A DNA stretch of 64,000 nucleotides from GCA-2718815 sp963578105 (GTDB lineage: Bacteria > Planctomycetota > Planctomycetia > Pirellulales > Pirellulaceae), in NCBI GenBank assembly GCA_963578105.1, contig CAUZBP010000007.1, positions 1 to 64,000 on the forward strand. The letters are read 5' to 3'. Made by a program: the position numbers and the translations under genes. Position 1 is the stretch's first letter. Every line of letters begins with the position of its first letter. Shown here in pieces: positions 1 through 8,289 of this stretch. The notes beneath the pieces are model-generated. The model made no database searches and was not told where the DNA came from. It saw only the letters and a program-made list of their open reading frames with translations.

Positions 1-1436
1 TGAAGAGAATCCGTCACTTGCTGCAACGTGGCTTCAGCTTTCTTGACCGAGCCTCGCACCAGCATGAAAATTGATTCGCTCTGAATCAGGAGTTCTCGGG
101 TCGACGCTTCCATTTGATCCATGGTGCTCGTGGAAAGTGGGATTCGAGATGCAACTGACTTATCAAGCGGGTAAAAACTGGCCACGGGAAACAGACAATA
201 CCGGACAAGTTCTTGGCTGGCGTGCGAATCCAGTTCGTTCTCCTCGATGAGACCTGAGTGCAGGAGTAAAGCAGTTGCCGGCTCTCCCGAGCGGTCATTG
301 AGCCACTCCAGGGCGGCACGCCAGTTTTCACCCTTGTTTCCGACGAGCCTCCCTTCCAAACAAAGTTGTCCGACAGGCCCGTAAGTCACGAGGGACACCA
401 GAACCATCAATGTCGCGAAAGAACGTCGAAAACTGCGACGAGCCAACATGTCACAACAGATTCCCACAAACAGAAACACAGCGGAATAACTGCACATGAA
501 GTACCTGGGCCAGAACACTCTCGCAATGTCCGTGACACTCAACAGCCACCCCAGGCTGAGTGGGATGACAAGCCAACAAATCACAAACCATACCTGGCGA
601 GGCTGAAATTCTGCGATAAGCGAGTGGAAATACCGGTGGAACTTTCCCAGGTGACAGAGCAGGATCAGCATGGCCGGCAGCAGCACATAGATAGAAAAGG
701 GAAAGATTGTGAACGCCGACCAGCCGCTCGGCCGAGGGACAAACAATTCCCAGTTCACCCGGCGAGCAGCAATCCCGGCCAGATTTTCCCATGCCGGTAA
801 CATCAGGATCACAAGACAGGTCACATCCACCAGAAGATGCCGCAACCGGTGTGTGGAGCCAACTGATTTTTCCCGGGTCAACGAGGCAAGGAAAACCAGT
901 TCGCCGCAAACCATCAGACCCGTCAAATAATGCAAATGAAACAAGGTGGCTCCGGAAATCACCCAGGCAGCACGTTTCGCCGGGGAAGGAGTCGATGCCA
1001 ACTTCCAACACAGCATGACGTGCAGAAGTGCAACCAGTTGCAGCAGAGCATAAACTCTTGCCTCTTGCCCGAACACGACGCAAAAGGGATCAACCGCGAC
1101 CAGGGTTGCGGCCAAAAGGGCTGCCTCGGTCGAACGGCACCAGGATCTGACCGCTAGATAAATGACTGGTATGAGGGCCACGGATGCCAACAGCGACGGA
1201 AGACGTAATGCTAGTTCATTCGTACCCAACGCCTGAACCGACACCCAAGTCAAGCAGAAATAGAGTGGTCCGTAGTTTCCCATCGCAGCCCGCTCGGCCA
1301 GGTGGGAAAAACCGTCAATCACAACCCAACCGGTGTGAAGTTCGTCCAGCCATAGACTTTGGCCGACGTCGTGAATGCGCAGCGCGGCAGCCAAAACCAT
1401 GATCAACAGGAGCACAACCCATTGTGGCAATCGCAT
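1..1436 (-). CDS. Membrane glycosyltransferase, ArnT/PMT (GT39-like) family, 3' end outside window
   Basis: The reading frame opens at ATG 1436 and stays open to the left edge, so the C-terminus is missing (about 478 codons seen). An N-terminal TM segment (residues 5-19) is followed by the acidic pair Asp31-Glu32 in SLWLDELHTGW, the usual catalytic position of the first periplasmic loop in lipid-linked sugar transferases. Further family-like motifs are ELALRLPS (about 74-81) and FGQEARVYAL (122-131). More hydrophobic helices follow, and then a soluble stretch (NWRAALEWLNDRSGEP) typical of the C-terminal domain. Expected role: transfer of a sugar from a polyprenyl-phosphate carrier onto an envelope acceptor; the acceptor is unknown. 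It lies 39 nt downstream of the E1 gene on the same strand, so co-transcription is possible. No RBS was clear. The family call is firm, the substrate is not known. Confidence 0.8.
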   Translation of the reverse strand, partial: MRLPQWVVLLLIMVLAAALRIHDVGQSLWLDELHTGWVVIDGFSHLAERAAMGNYGPLYFCLTWVSVQALGTNELALRLPSLLASVALIPVIYLAVRSWCRSTEAALLAATLVAVDPFCVVFGQEARVYALLQLVALLHVMLCWKLASTPSPAKRAAWVISGATLFHLHYLTGLMVCGELVFLASLTREKSVGSTHRLRHLLVDVTCLVILMLPAWENLAGIAARRVNWELFVPRPSGWSAFTIFPFSIYVLLPAMLILLCHLGKFHRYFHSLIAEFQPRQVWFVICWLVIPLSLGWLLSVTDIARVFWPRYFMCSYSAVFLFVGICCDMLARRSFRRSFATLMVLVSLVTYGPVGQLCLEGRLVGNKGENWRAALEWLNDRSGEPATALLLHSGLIEENELDSHASQELVRYCLFPVASFYPLDKSVASRIPLSTSTMDQMEASTRELLIQSESIFMLVRGSVKKAEATLQQVTDSL

Positions 1437-1475
1437 CTCAGCAGGTACTCCGACTGGGCCTGGCGGGCTCCGCCG

Positions 1476-3950
1476 TCAGACACCCTTCGCATTCAAACGC
1501 ATCAACTCCCGCTCGGTCACGTCACGATGTGGTTGGTAACCCGCCAGAGGAAGAATGTACTCGTGCACAGCGTCGAGGATGTCGGCGGGCTGTGGAAAAA
1601 AAGCGTCCTCGACTTCATCGGCGGGAGTAATCCAATTGCGAGCACCTACGACAACCGGTGGAGCGTCCAATTCATCGAAGGCCAACTGCGTGATCTTGGC
1701 GGCCAGCGTTTGCAAAGCACTTCCCCGTTCACAGGCGTCGGAAGCCAGCACGATCTTGCGTGTCTTCCGTACCGACTCGACCACCTGCGAATAGTTAAAA
1801 GGCACAATGGAACGGGCATCAATAATTTCACAGGAGAGGCCGTGATCTGCTTCCAACTGATCGGCTGCTTCCAAAGCTCGATAAAGGGTCGCGCCAATCG
1901 TCAAGATTGTGAGGTCTTCCCCCACCCGCTTAATATCCGGTTCGCCCAGGGGTATTTCATAAGCTTCGGCCGGTACGCCCCCCGCGTGAAACAGTTCGGG
2001 CTGGTCGTAGATCCGTTGGCTTTCGAAAAACACCACCGGATCACTGCCTTGCAGCGCCGCATACATGAGTCCTTTAGCGTCGTAAGGCGTCGCGGGAAAG
2101 ACCACCTTCAAACCGGGAATATGAGCGCAGATGCTCGTCCAGTCCTGACTGTGTTGTGCGCCGTATTTCGACCCCACTGAGACGCGCAACACCACGGGCA
2201 TTTTCAACAGACCGCCCGACATCGACTGCCACTTGGCCAACTGGTTGAAAATCTCATCCCCCGCCCGCCCGATGAAATCGCAGTACATCAGTTCCACCAG
2301 CGGTCGCCCTCCTTCCAACGCATAACCGACAGCCGTGCCTACAATGGCTCCTTCGCTGATGGGAGAATTAAACAGGCGATGATAGGGCAGCGATTCCGTC
2401 AGTCCTCGATAGACGGCAAACGCTCCGCCCCAATCGCGGTTCTCTTCGCCGTAGGCAATTAAAGTTGGATCCTGGTAAAAGCGATCAATGATCGCTTCGA
2501 ACAACGCGTCGCGAATCCCGATGCAACGCTGCTTGGGAAACGGCTGCCCCGACTCGTCGCGCCCCGAACGCTCTTTACCCGCAAGCTGTTGAACTCGAGG
2601 GTTTTCATCAAGCGGGATCAGAACATGGGGTGTCGCGTCGATCGCCGGCACCAAATGTTCATTGGAAAACATCACTTGTTCCAACAGGCATCCCGTTTGC
2701 AAAAGGTCCGCGCGGGGTGAAAGTTCCGGATCAATGGCTTTCTGAAAGGCTGACAACATCCGCTGCTCCACGCGTTCCCGCAATTGCTCCAGATCAGCGG
2801 TCGAGCAAACGTCCGCTTCGACCAGTTCTTGAGCAAAGACTTCAAGCGGATCAAATTCCCTCCAGGCCTCAATCTCGTCCTTGGCGCGATAGGAACTGGC
2901 GTCAGAGGGTGAATGCCCGCTGAACCGGTACGTCACCGTGTCCAGGAGAACTGGACCATCACCCTGACTGATCACTTCTTTCTTGCGCCGCATGACATCG
3001 ATCACTGCCAGGGGATTGTAACCGTCGACTCGCTCAGCGTGCATCTGGTTCGGAGTCAGCCCGGCACCCATCCGGGCCAAAATCTTGAAACCCATGGTTT
3101 CACCCACGGGCTGACCACCCATACCATAAAAGTTGTTAACGAAGTTCACGATCAGGGGCAATCCACCCCGATGCGACTCGTCCCACAGTTCTTTGAACTG
3201 ATCCATAGTGGCAAAACAGAGTGCCTCCCATGTCGGACCACAACCTGCTGAGGCATCTCCAATGTTCGCAATCGAGATTCCCGGCTGCCTCAGAGCGTGC
3301 TTGAAGAGCGCCGACCCCACTGAGATATCGGCGGATCCTCCAACAATCGCGTTGTTAGGAAAGACGCCCCAGGGAGCAAAGAAGGCGTGCATCGAACCGC
3401 CAAACCCCCGATTGAGTCCCGTGCCGCGCCCGAAAATTTCGGCCAACGTGCCATAGATCAGGAAATCAATCGCCAGATCCCTGGTGTCACCCTGCGCACC
3501 CAGCTCCACAACTTTTAAACAGGCGCCATCAAAGTAACCTGCCATCGTCTTCATCAATTCATCATCTTCCGCCTTCGCAATGGCAGACAGTCCTTTTGCC
3601 AGGATGTCACCATGACTGCGATGCGACCCGAAGATATGATCTTCGACATCCAAGAGAAACGCTTGCCCCACGGCCGTCGCTTCCTGACCGATGGAAAGAT
3701 GAGCGGGACCACGATGGTTGTAGGAGATTCCCTGGTACTGCCCCTGTTTTTTAACCGAGTCCAGCATCGATTCAAATGCTCGAATCAAATACATGTCATG
3801 CTGAATTCGCAACAAATCGTCACGTGTCAGCTGACCGGATGCCAATTCGTCGGCGAGGCTCCGGTCGTACGCATTGACCGGAATGGGGCTGAACGTGATC
3901 TCACTTTTGGCGCGTTCTTGCTGAGGTTCGATGATTTGACTTTTCGGCAT
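1476..3950 (-). CDS. Fused alpha/beta thiamine-diphosphate 2-oxoacid dehydrogenase E1
   Basis: This 824-residue protein is a single-chain E1 of the heterotetrameric type. Residues about 45-400 match the alpha subunit, including the SHRSHG loop near 109-114, GDA at 231-233 with WEALCFATMDQF after it, and FVNNFYGMGG with NN at 272-273 as the thiamine-diphosphate/Mg site. Residues about 475-800 match the beta subunit: YGEENRDWGG near 500-509, SPISEGAIVGTAVG with the catalytic-type Glu533, then the C-terminal transketolase-like domain. Expected reaction: oxidative decarboxylation of a 2-oxoacid and transfer of the acyl group to an E2 lipoyl arm; pyruvate, branched-chain oxoacids and acetoin are all possible. 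The E2 is the divergent gene at 4864; no E3 gene is in the window. The start lies 1 nt after the DeoR stop, so the two are probably co-translated. Oddity: GDA replaces the usual GDG. Confidence 0.9.
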   Translation of the reverse strand: MPKSQIIEPQQERAKSEITFSPIPVNAYDRSLADELASGQLTRDDLLRIQHDMYLIRAFESMLDSVKKQGQYQGISYNHRGPAHLSIGQEATAVGQAFLLDVEDHIFGSHRSHGDILAKGLSAIAKAEDDELMKTMAGYFDGACLKVVELGAQGDTRDLAIDFLIYGTLAEIFGRGTGLNRGFGGSMHAFFAPWGVFPNNAIVGGSADISVGSALFKHALRQPGISIANIGDASAGCGPTWEALCFATMDQFKELWDESHRGGLPLIVNFVNNFYGMGGQPVGETMGFKILARMGAGLTPNQMHAERVDGYNPLAVIDVMRRKKEVISQGDGPVLLDTVTYRFSGHSPSDASSYRAKDEIEAWREFDPLEVFAQELVEADVCSTADLEQLRERVEQRMLSAFQKAIDPELSPRADLLQTGCLLEQVMFSNEHLVPAIDATPHVLIPLDENPRVQQLAGKERSGRDESGQPFPKQRCIGIRDALFEAIIDRFYQDPTLIAYGEENRDWGGAFAVYRGLTESLPYHRLFNSPISEGAIVGTAVGYALEGGRPLVELMYCDFIGRAGDEIFNQLAKWQSMSGGLLKMPVVLRVSVGSKYGAQHSQDWTSICAHIPGLKVVFPATPYDAKGLMYAALQGSDPVVFFESQRIYDQPELFHAGGVPAEAYEIPLGEPDIKRVGEDLTILTIGATLYRALEAADQLEADHGLSCEIIDARSIVPFNYSQVVESVRKTRKIVLASDACERGSALQTLAAKITQLAFDELDAPPVVVGARNWITPADEVEDAFFPQPADILDAVHEYILPLAGYQPHRDVTERELMRLNAKGV

Positions 3951-3951
3951 A

Positions 3952-4722
3952 TTACTTCTCTCCCGACGGATAGATCAAACCGATGTCTTGTGCTTTGAAA
4001 AATTGTTTCCACGCCTGATCCGGTTCTGATTCGGTCACGACCTTACTGACTTGTTCCCAGCGTGCGATGCGAAATAACGACGGAGCGCTAAATTTACTTT
4101 GGTCAGCCAACAGAACCGTCTCGCGTGCGTTTTCCACAATCAGCTGATACAGATGGGCACTATCAATGTCACTCGCCGCCGGCCCGAAATCAGTACTCAT
4201 TCCGTCGGTACCGATAAACGCGATATAACCCCGCAGGTGCTCAATCGCGTGAATGGCGACAGGCCCCACGGTATCTCGCCGGACAGCCCGGTATTGCCCC
4301 CCCAACAAAATCATGTTCAACCCAGGAACGGTGAGCTCCGTTGCAATCCGTAAACTGGTCGTCAACACCGAAACATTATCCCTGCCTTGTAAAGCAGCTA
4401 TCAGTTGAAAACAGGTCGTCCCGGAATCAACAAAAATCTGGTCGCCGTCGGGGACGAACTCCGCAGCTAGCCGACCAATCGTGCGTTTCGCTTCAGGATT
4501 TCGATCGGCTTTAGCGCGAAACGAGTAATCGCGGTGTTGCGGTAAAGTAGCACCACCGTGAACCAGCAGGACATCGTGCTGATCGGCCAGCATTTTCAAG
4601 TCCCGACGAACTGTCGCCTCGGAAACATCCATGCGATCAGCCAGACCCCTGACCGTAACATGTTTCTTATCAATAAGTTCCGTCAGAATCTGACCACGCC
4701 GTTGTAATGTTGCGTGACTCAT
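3952..4722 (-). CDS. DeoR/GlpR-family transcriptional regulator
   Basis: A 256-residue regulator. Residues about 8-60 form a DeoR-type winged helix-turn-helix (RGQILTELIDKKHVTVRGL..., recognition part SEATVRRDLKML), followed by the conserved VHGGA hinge. Residues about 75-235 form the DeoRC sugar-phosphate sensor fold, seen from IFVDSGTTCFQL (about 115-126) and FIGTDGMSTDFG. Length is typical. It is first in the minus-strand unit with the fused E1 and faces the divergent E2 gene across about 140 bp, so it most likely represses or tunes both units in response to a phosphorylated metabolite. That is inference from position. A repeat that could be its operator lies at 4764-4793. Confidence 0.9.
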   Translation of the reverse strand: MSHATLQRRGQILTELIDKKHVTVRGLADRMDVSEATVRRDLKMLADQHDVLLVHGGATLPQHRDYSFRAKADRNPEAKRTIGRLAAEFVPDGDQIFVDSGTTCFQLIAALQGRDNVSVLTTSLRIATELTVPGLNMILLGGQYRAVRRDTVGPVAIHAIEHLRGYIAFIGTDGMSTDFGPAASDIDSAHLYQLIVENARETVLLADQSKFSAPSLFRIARWEQVSKVVTESEPDQAWKQFFKAQDIGLIYPSGEK

Positions 4723-4763
4723 GGGTTTTCTGGCAGCTAGAAAAAGTCGCTAAAATGACTGAA

Positions 4764-4793
4764 TTCAATCAAAAACGCCAATCAAAGTGATTG
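4764..4793. promoter_or_regulatory. Candidate DeoR operator in the E1/E2 divergent intergenic region
   Basis: The region between the DeoR start (4722) and the E2 start (4864) holds CAATCAAA at 4766-4773 and again at 4779-4786, a direct repeat with a 13-bp period. The second copy is part of a perfect inverted repeat, CAATC-N5-GATTG, at 4779-4793. A TATAAT-like hexamer (4802-4807) and TATAGT (4835-4840) lie between this site and the E2 start; neither has a convincing -35. An operator role is inferred from position beside a DeoR gene. Confidence 0.4.
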
Positions 4794-4863
4794 ACAGACT
4801 CTATAATACCTTTAAGTTGAGCAAAAAAGTGCAGTATAGTGATCAAATCGGAGAGATACAAGC

Positions 4864-6114
4864 ATGTCTGCAACCACCAATGTGGTCCCCCTGGTGATGC
4901 CCGATTTCGGCAACAGCATGGAAGAAGGGGTGATCTTGGACTGGAAAGTTCAAGTCGGTGACACCGTTCGAGTGGGTGACGTGCTCTGCGAGGTCGAGAC
5001 GGACAAGGCGGTCATGGAGTATGAAGCACCTCACGAGGGACGTTTGGCCCGCATCATGGCACCTGCCAACGTAGCGGTCCCCGTCCGCGAAGTCATCGCT
5101 TACCTGGCTGAATCCGACGAAGCACTGGACGCGGTTCTACAAAGTGGACCGGAGGCAACTGCGTCCCCCCAGAACCCTCCCGCTTCCCCTCCGCCTGTGG
5201 CCCGTGTGACGACAACACCGCCGCCTGTTTCGGCAGCGGGTTCAAAACAGCCGCCCCGGACACATGTAGCCGACAGTCGCCCCAAAATTTCCCCTGCAGC
5301 TCGTGTGGTCGCCGCTCAGCGGGGAATTGACACCGGCAATCTGAAACCTGGTTCTGGCCCCCATGGCCGAGTCCTTGCTTCGGACGTTCCGCCGCCAAGT
5401 TCACTGAATCAGGCAGCGGGAATCGCCACCTCCGCTGCACCAATTTCGAGGCATCTCGAGATGCCTCGAATGCAGGATTCACTGGTGTCCGACTCCCGCG
5501 GAGCCCAGCGATCAGCGGCCCCGCAGCTTTCTCTGCAGATGACCATTGATGCAGCCCCTTTGCTGACAAAATGCAGGGCACAAGAACAGGAGGGTGGTTG
5601 TACTCCGACTGATCTTATCGTGCTGGCCAGCGGTCAGACATTGATGGAATTTCCCGCGATCAGAAGTCGTCTGGAACAAAACAATTTGATCCAGATTCCA
5701 CAGGCCAACGTGGGGATCGCCGTGGAAGGAAACGGAACATGTCTGATTCCGGTCGTCGCTGAGGTGAATCGGTTGTCATTGTCGCAACTGGTCACCGAAA
5801 CAAAACGCGTGATTTCTCGAGCAAAAGTTGGTGAGCAGTCTGACACTAGCGTCCGGGTACTTACCGTCTTTGACCTGGGAATGTTCGGGGTGGAAGAATT
5901 CTGCGCTGTCATCACTCCACCAGAAACAGCGATCCTAACCGTCGGAACAGTGCGTGAACAAATCGTCGTTGATCACGGAAGCATGAGGCCCGCACAGGTG
6001 ATAACGATGACGCTGTCAGTCAATCATCAAATTGTCAACGGCTTCGTCGCAGCAAGATTCCTGTCTTCCCTCCGAAAGAAATTGACAGCCTCCCCTTGTG
6101 TCAACTTCGAATAG
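4864..6114 (+). CDS. Lipoyl-dependent acyltransferase E2 of a 2-oxoacid dehydrogenase-type complex, degenerate catalytic domain
   Basis: A 416-residue E2. Residues 6-85 are a lipoyl domain with the lipoyl-lysine motif ETDKAV (Lys48). A Pro/Thr/Ala linker follows. Residues about 139-175 are a peripheral subunit-binding domain (SPAARVVAAQRGID... GPHGRVLASDV). The acyltransferase domain is present but shortened: TPTDLIVLASGQTL, then LIPVVAEVNRLSL, then LGMFGVEEFCAVITPPETAIL. The C-terminal motif reads NHQIVNG (387-393) where active E2s usually have DHRxxDG; His388 is kept, both aspartates are asparagine, and the R/K-rich first helix is hard to find. It should act with the divergent fused E1. Activity as a transacylase is uncertain; it may work mainly as a lipoyl carrier or scaffold. 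GGAGAG lies about 10 nt before the ATG. Confidence 0.85.
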   Translation: MSATTNVVPLVMPDFGNSMEEGVILDWKVQVGDTVRVGDVLCEVETDKAVMEYEAPHEGRLARIMAPANVAVPVREVIAYLAESDEALDAVLQSGPEATASPQNPPASPPPVARVTTTPPPVSAAGSKQPPRTHVADSRPKISPAARVVAAQRGIDTGNLKPGSGPHGRVLASDVPPPSSLNQAAGIATSAAPISRHLEMPRMQDSLVSDSRGAQRSAAPQLSLQMTIDAAPLLTKCRAQEQEGGCTPTDLIVLASGQTLMEFPAIRSRLEQNNLIQIPQANVGIAVEGNGTCLIPVVAEVNRLSLSQLVTETKRVISRAKVGEQSDTSVRVLTVFDLGMFGVEEFCAVITPPETAILTVGTVREQIVVDHGSMRPAQVITMTLSVNHQIVNGFVAARFLSSLRKKLTASPCVNFE

Positions 6115-6296
6115 GCAATCAACACACAAGCAGGGTCATCGTCCCACGACGCAAATAGCCTGCTCGTCATCAACCGAAGCGACACCAGTGCATTCCGAGA
6201 ACAAGACGGGGAACCGGTCCTTGCGCAGACCCAACGATTTCATCGTGACCTGCCTCGACACCTGTCAACGACAACAAAGTCGGTCCGGAACCGCAA

Positions 6297-7118
6297 TCAG
6301 TCCGGTTGGATGCTTACCATTTCTTCCGACACAGATTCGACATGCTCGGGCCCGATACTGGATTGTTCTTCAGCGTAGGCAATGAGCAAGGTAAGATCAC
6401 ACAAACGATCGATGCGACGAGGAATCCCGCCAGTCAACACGTGGATCGTTTCCAACGCTTCAGAATCAAACACGGGGCGTTCCCGACCAGCCGCCGCCAA
6501 TCGATGAACAACATAGCTGCTGGTCTCTTCAACAGTGAACGGGCGCAACAGGCATTTCACACTCATCTGTTCTTCCAACCCGGGCATCCGATCGAGAACT
6601 GGCAAGATCTCTGTCTGCCCCACCAGAAGAAGTGTCAGTCCCGACGGCGACGAAGCTTCGAAATTCAGGAGCAGACGCAGCATTTGCAAGGAGTTGAGGT
6701 CTTTGAGCAAATGGGCCTCGTCGATCACCAAAACCGCATGCCTTCCCATTTCAACGTTTTCCGCCAGAGCGTTTTCTATCCAACGCACACTTTGATCGAT
6801 GGTCGGAGTTGCGGACGTTGACGGCGCCGCCGCCAGTTCGATGGCCAGATGAGCCAGCAGTTGATCGTATGGCATCAGTGGGAACACGATGTGTATCCGA
6901 GGTGAAAACTCCGTGTCGAGTTGGTCAAATAATTTTTTCACAAGCAGAGTCTTACCCAAACCCGCCACGCCGGTCAGCAAGCCAGCAGGACGACGATTTT
7001 CGACCGCATAGTGCAGTTTTAACAGCGCTGCCTGATGTACTTCACTCGGATAATAAAACTGTCCGAGAGACGTGTTTTCAAAAGGTTTTTCGTTGAACTG
7101 CCAATAGTCTTCGTACAT
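6297..7118 (-). CDS. ExeA-like AAA ATPase
   Basis: A 273-residue AAA protein of the ExeA/GspA-like group, which begins with a typical MYxxYWxFxxxPF motif (MYEDYWQFNEKPFENT). Walker A is GVAGLGKT at 50-57 and Walker B with its acidic pair is VLVIDEAH at 129-136. A C-terminal helical lid follows (GGIPRRIDRLCDLTLLIAYAE). Relatives power secretion-pore assembly or sit in exopolysaccharide loci. It is last in a minus-strand unit after a CpsD-like protein and a single-TM proline-rich protein, 49 nt downstream of the former, which favours an envelope or polysaccharide role. No peptidoglycan-binding domain is attached, so it is only the ATPase part of the classical ExeA. Confidence 0.85.
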   Translation of the reverse strand: MYEDYWQFNEKPFENTSLGQFYYPSEVHQAALLKLHYAVENRRPAGLLTGVAGLGKTLLVKKLFDQLDTEFSPRIHIVFPLMPYDQLLAHLAIELAAAPSTSATPTIDQSVRWIENALAENVEMGRHAVLVIDEAHLLKDLNSLQMLRLLLNFEASSPSGLTLLLVGQTEILPVLDRMPGLEEQMSVKCLLRPFTVEETSSYVVHRLAAAGRERPVFDSEALETIHVLTGGIPRRIDRLCDLTLLIAYAEEQSSIGPEHVESVSEEMVSIQPD

Positions 7119-7167
7119 AACTCAGGTTCCTCTATTTTCCACGGGCGTCATACCTTCGTCCCTGTTT

Positions 7168-8289
7168 CTAAGCCGCAAAATTTTCTGCTATGCCCAACAG
7201 TGGCACACCGCAGGACAAGTGATCCCGGAGATCACCCGCCACAGCAGAGGCCCCTGGTCGTACATTCTTTACGAAGATTAATTGCATCCCCTCAATGGCT
7301 TGCGGCAAAAGCAGTCCCAACACATCCAACGTCCCGGCGTCGATCAGGACCATGTCGTAATGTTGTGTCAAATCACTTACCATCTTCACAATGGTCAGGT
7401 GTAGTTCCGGTGAGGTGACTGGTTGCACAGTACCTTGGCACCAGGGAACCAGGGTCATCCCGTCATTCAACGATGAGACCGCCACTTCTTGCAAACAACC
7501 CGTGGTCTTCATGAGCGAGTCCCAACCGGTCGTGACATCAACTTCCAGAGAAGCCGCCAGGTCCGGTTGCTTGACATCCGCGTCGACCACCGCCACGCTG
7601 AAACCGGCCTGAACCAAACGATTTGCTAAACACAAAGTAACCGTGGTGCATCCATCGCCCGTACCGTGCGCAGCCAGAGCCAATGTACGGTTCCCTGCTT
7701 CCATGACCTCGATACAGCGTCGTACTGCAAAACCAAAGGCGTCTTCCGAGGAATTGAGCAAATCTTGAACGACCTCCGGCCAGCAGAATGCATCGACTTC
7801 CCAGGCAGCACGAAATGAACCGGATTCGCAACGGCTGATTCCTGGAGTGGCTGGAAGTACAACGGCTTCGTCGTTCTTGACCGAACCAGCGGGCATCACC
7901 GGATCTGCTGCTATCGATTCGCTGAAATATTTCAGCACGGCTGGATTTTCACCTTCATTCCGGTTGCCTACAACATGTGCTGGGTCCACTCGGAAAAAAA
8001 CGTCTCCCTCAGTCCGCTGCTGCGTTCGTTGGCTGGCCGAGGGCAGGTCTCGCGGAACAGATGAGGTCAGCGGATTTGGAGGTGGAACAAAGTTCAGCTG
8101 AGGGGCCGGCACGCGAGATGACGGATGGCGCAAAGTGGATTTCCTCGTCGGTGCCTCGGTTTCGCCAGTCATTGACTCCGGAACGGACTCGATGTCTCCC
8201 AGAGTCCGGATCGAATCGGATCGACCCCTTCTCTGTAAGCTGGCATGCTTAGAAAAAATCTTAATAAAGGCTCGATCGATATGGTTCAT
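7168..8289 (-). CDS. CpsD/BY-kinase-like P-loop protein with altered Walker A
   Basis: A 373-residue protein. I chose ATG 8289 (MNHIDRAFIK...), which resembles the usual start of polysaccharide autokinases and has GAGAG just upstream. An in-frame extension to 8529 would lie wholly within the upstream gene and has unlikely composition. Residues 1-165 are polar and probably disordered. Residues about 200-370 are a MinD/CpsD fold with VVDADVKQPDLA (Walker A') and DMVLIDAG (Walker B). The Walker A loop reads GTGDGCTT at 209-216, with Cys214 where Lys is expected. No C-terminal Tyr cluster is seen. It overlaps the upstream single-TM gene by 29 nt, so the two are probably translated together. It may be a nucleotide-sensing or scaffold partner in polysaccharide export rather than an active kinase. 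Confidence 0.8.
   Translation of the reverse strand: MNHIDRAFIKIFSKHASLQRRGRSDSIRTLGDIESVPESMTGETEAPTRKSTLRHPSSRVPAPQLNFVPPPNPLTSSVPRDLPSASQRTQQRTEGDVFFRVDPAHVVGNRNEGENPAVLKYFSESIAADPVMPAGSVKNDEAVVLPATPGISRCESGSFRAAWEVDAFCWPEVVQDLLNSSEDAFGFAVRRCIEVMEAGNRTLALAAHGTGDGCTTVTLCLANRLVQAGFSVAVVDADVKQPDLAASLEVDVTTGWDSLMKTTGCLQEVAVSSLNDGMTLVPWCQGTVQPVTSPELHLTIVKMVSDLTQHYDMVLIDAGTLDVLGLLLPQAIEGMQLIFVKNVRPGASAVAGDLRDHLSCGVPLLGIAENFAA

Noticed and set aside
451..1083. 210-codon minus-strand frame within the glycosyltransferase
   Set aside because: A different minus frame gives a continuous membrane glycosyltransferase with recognisable motifs through the same region.
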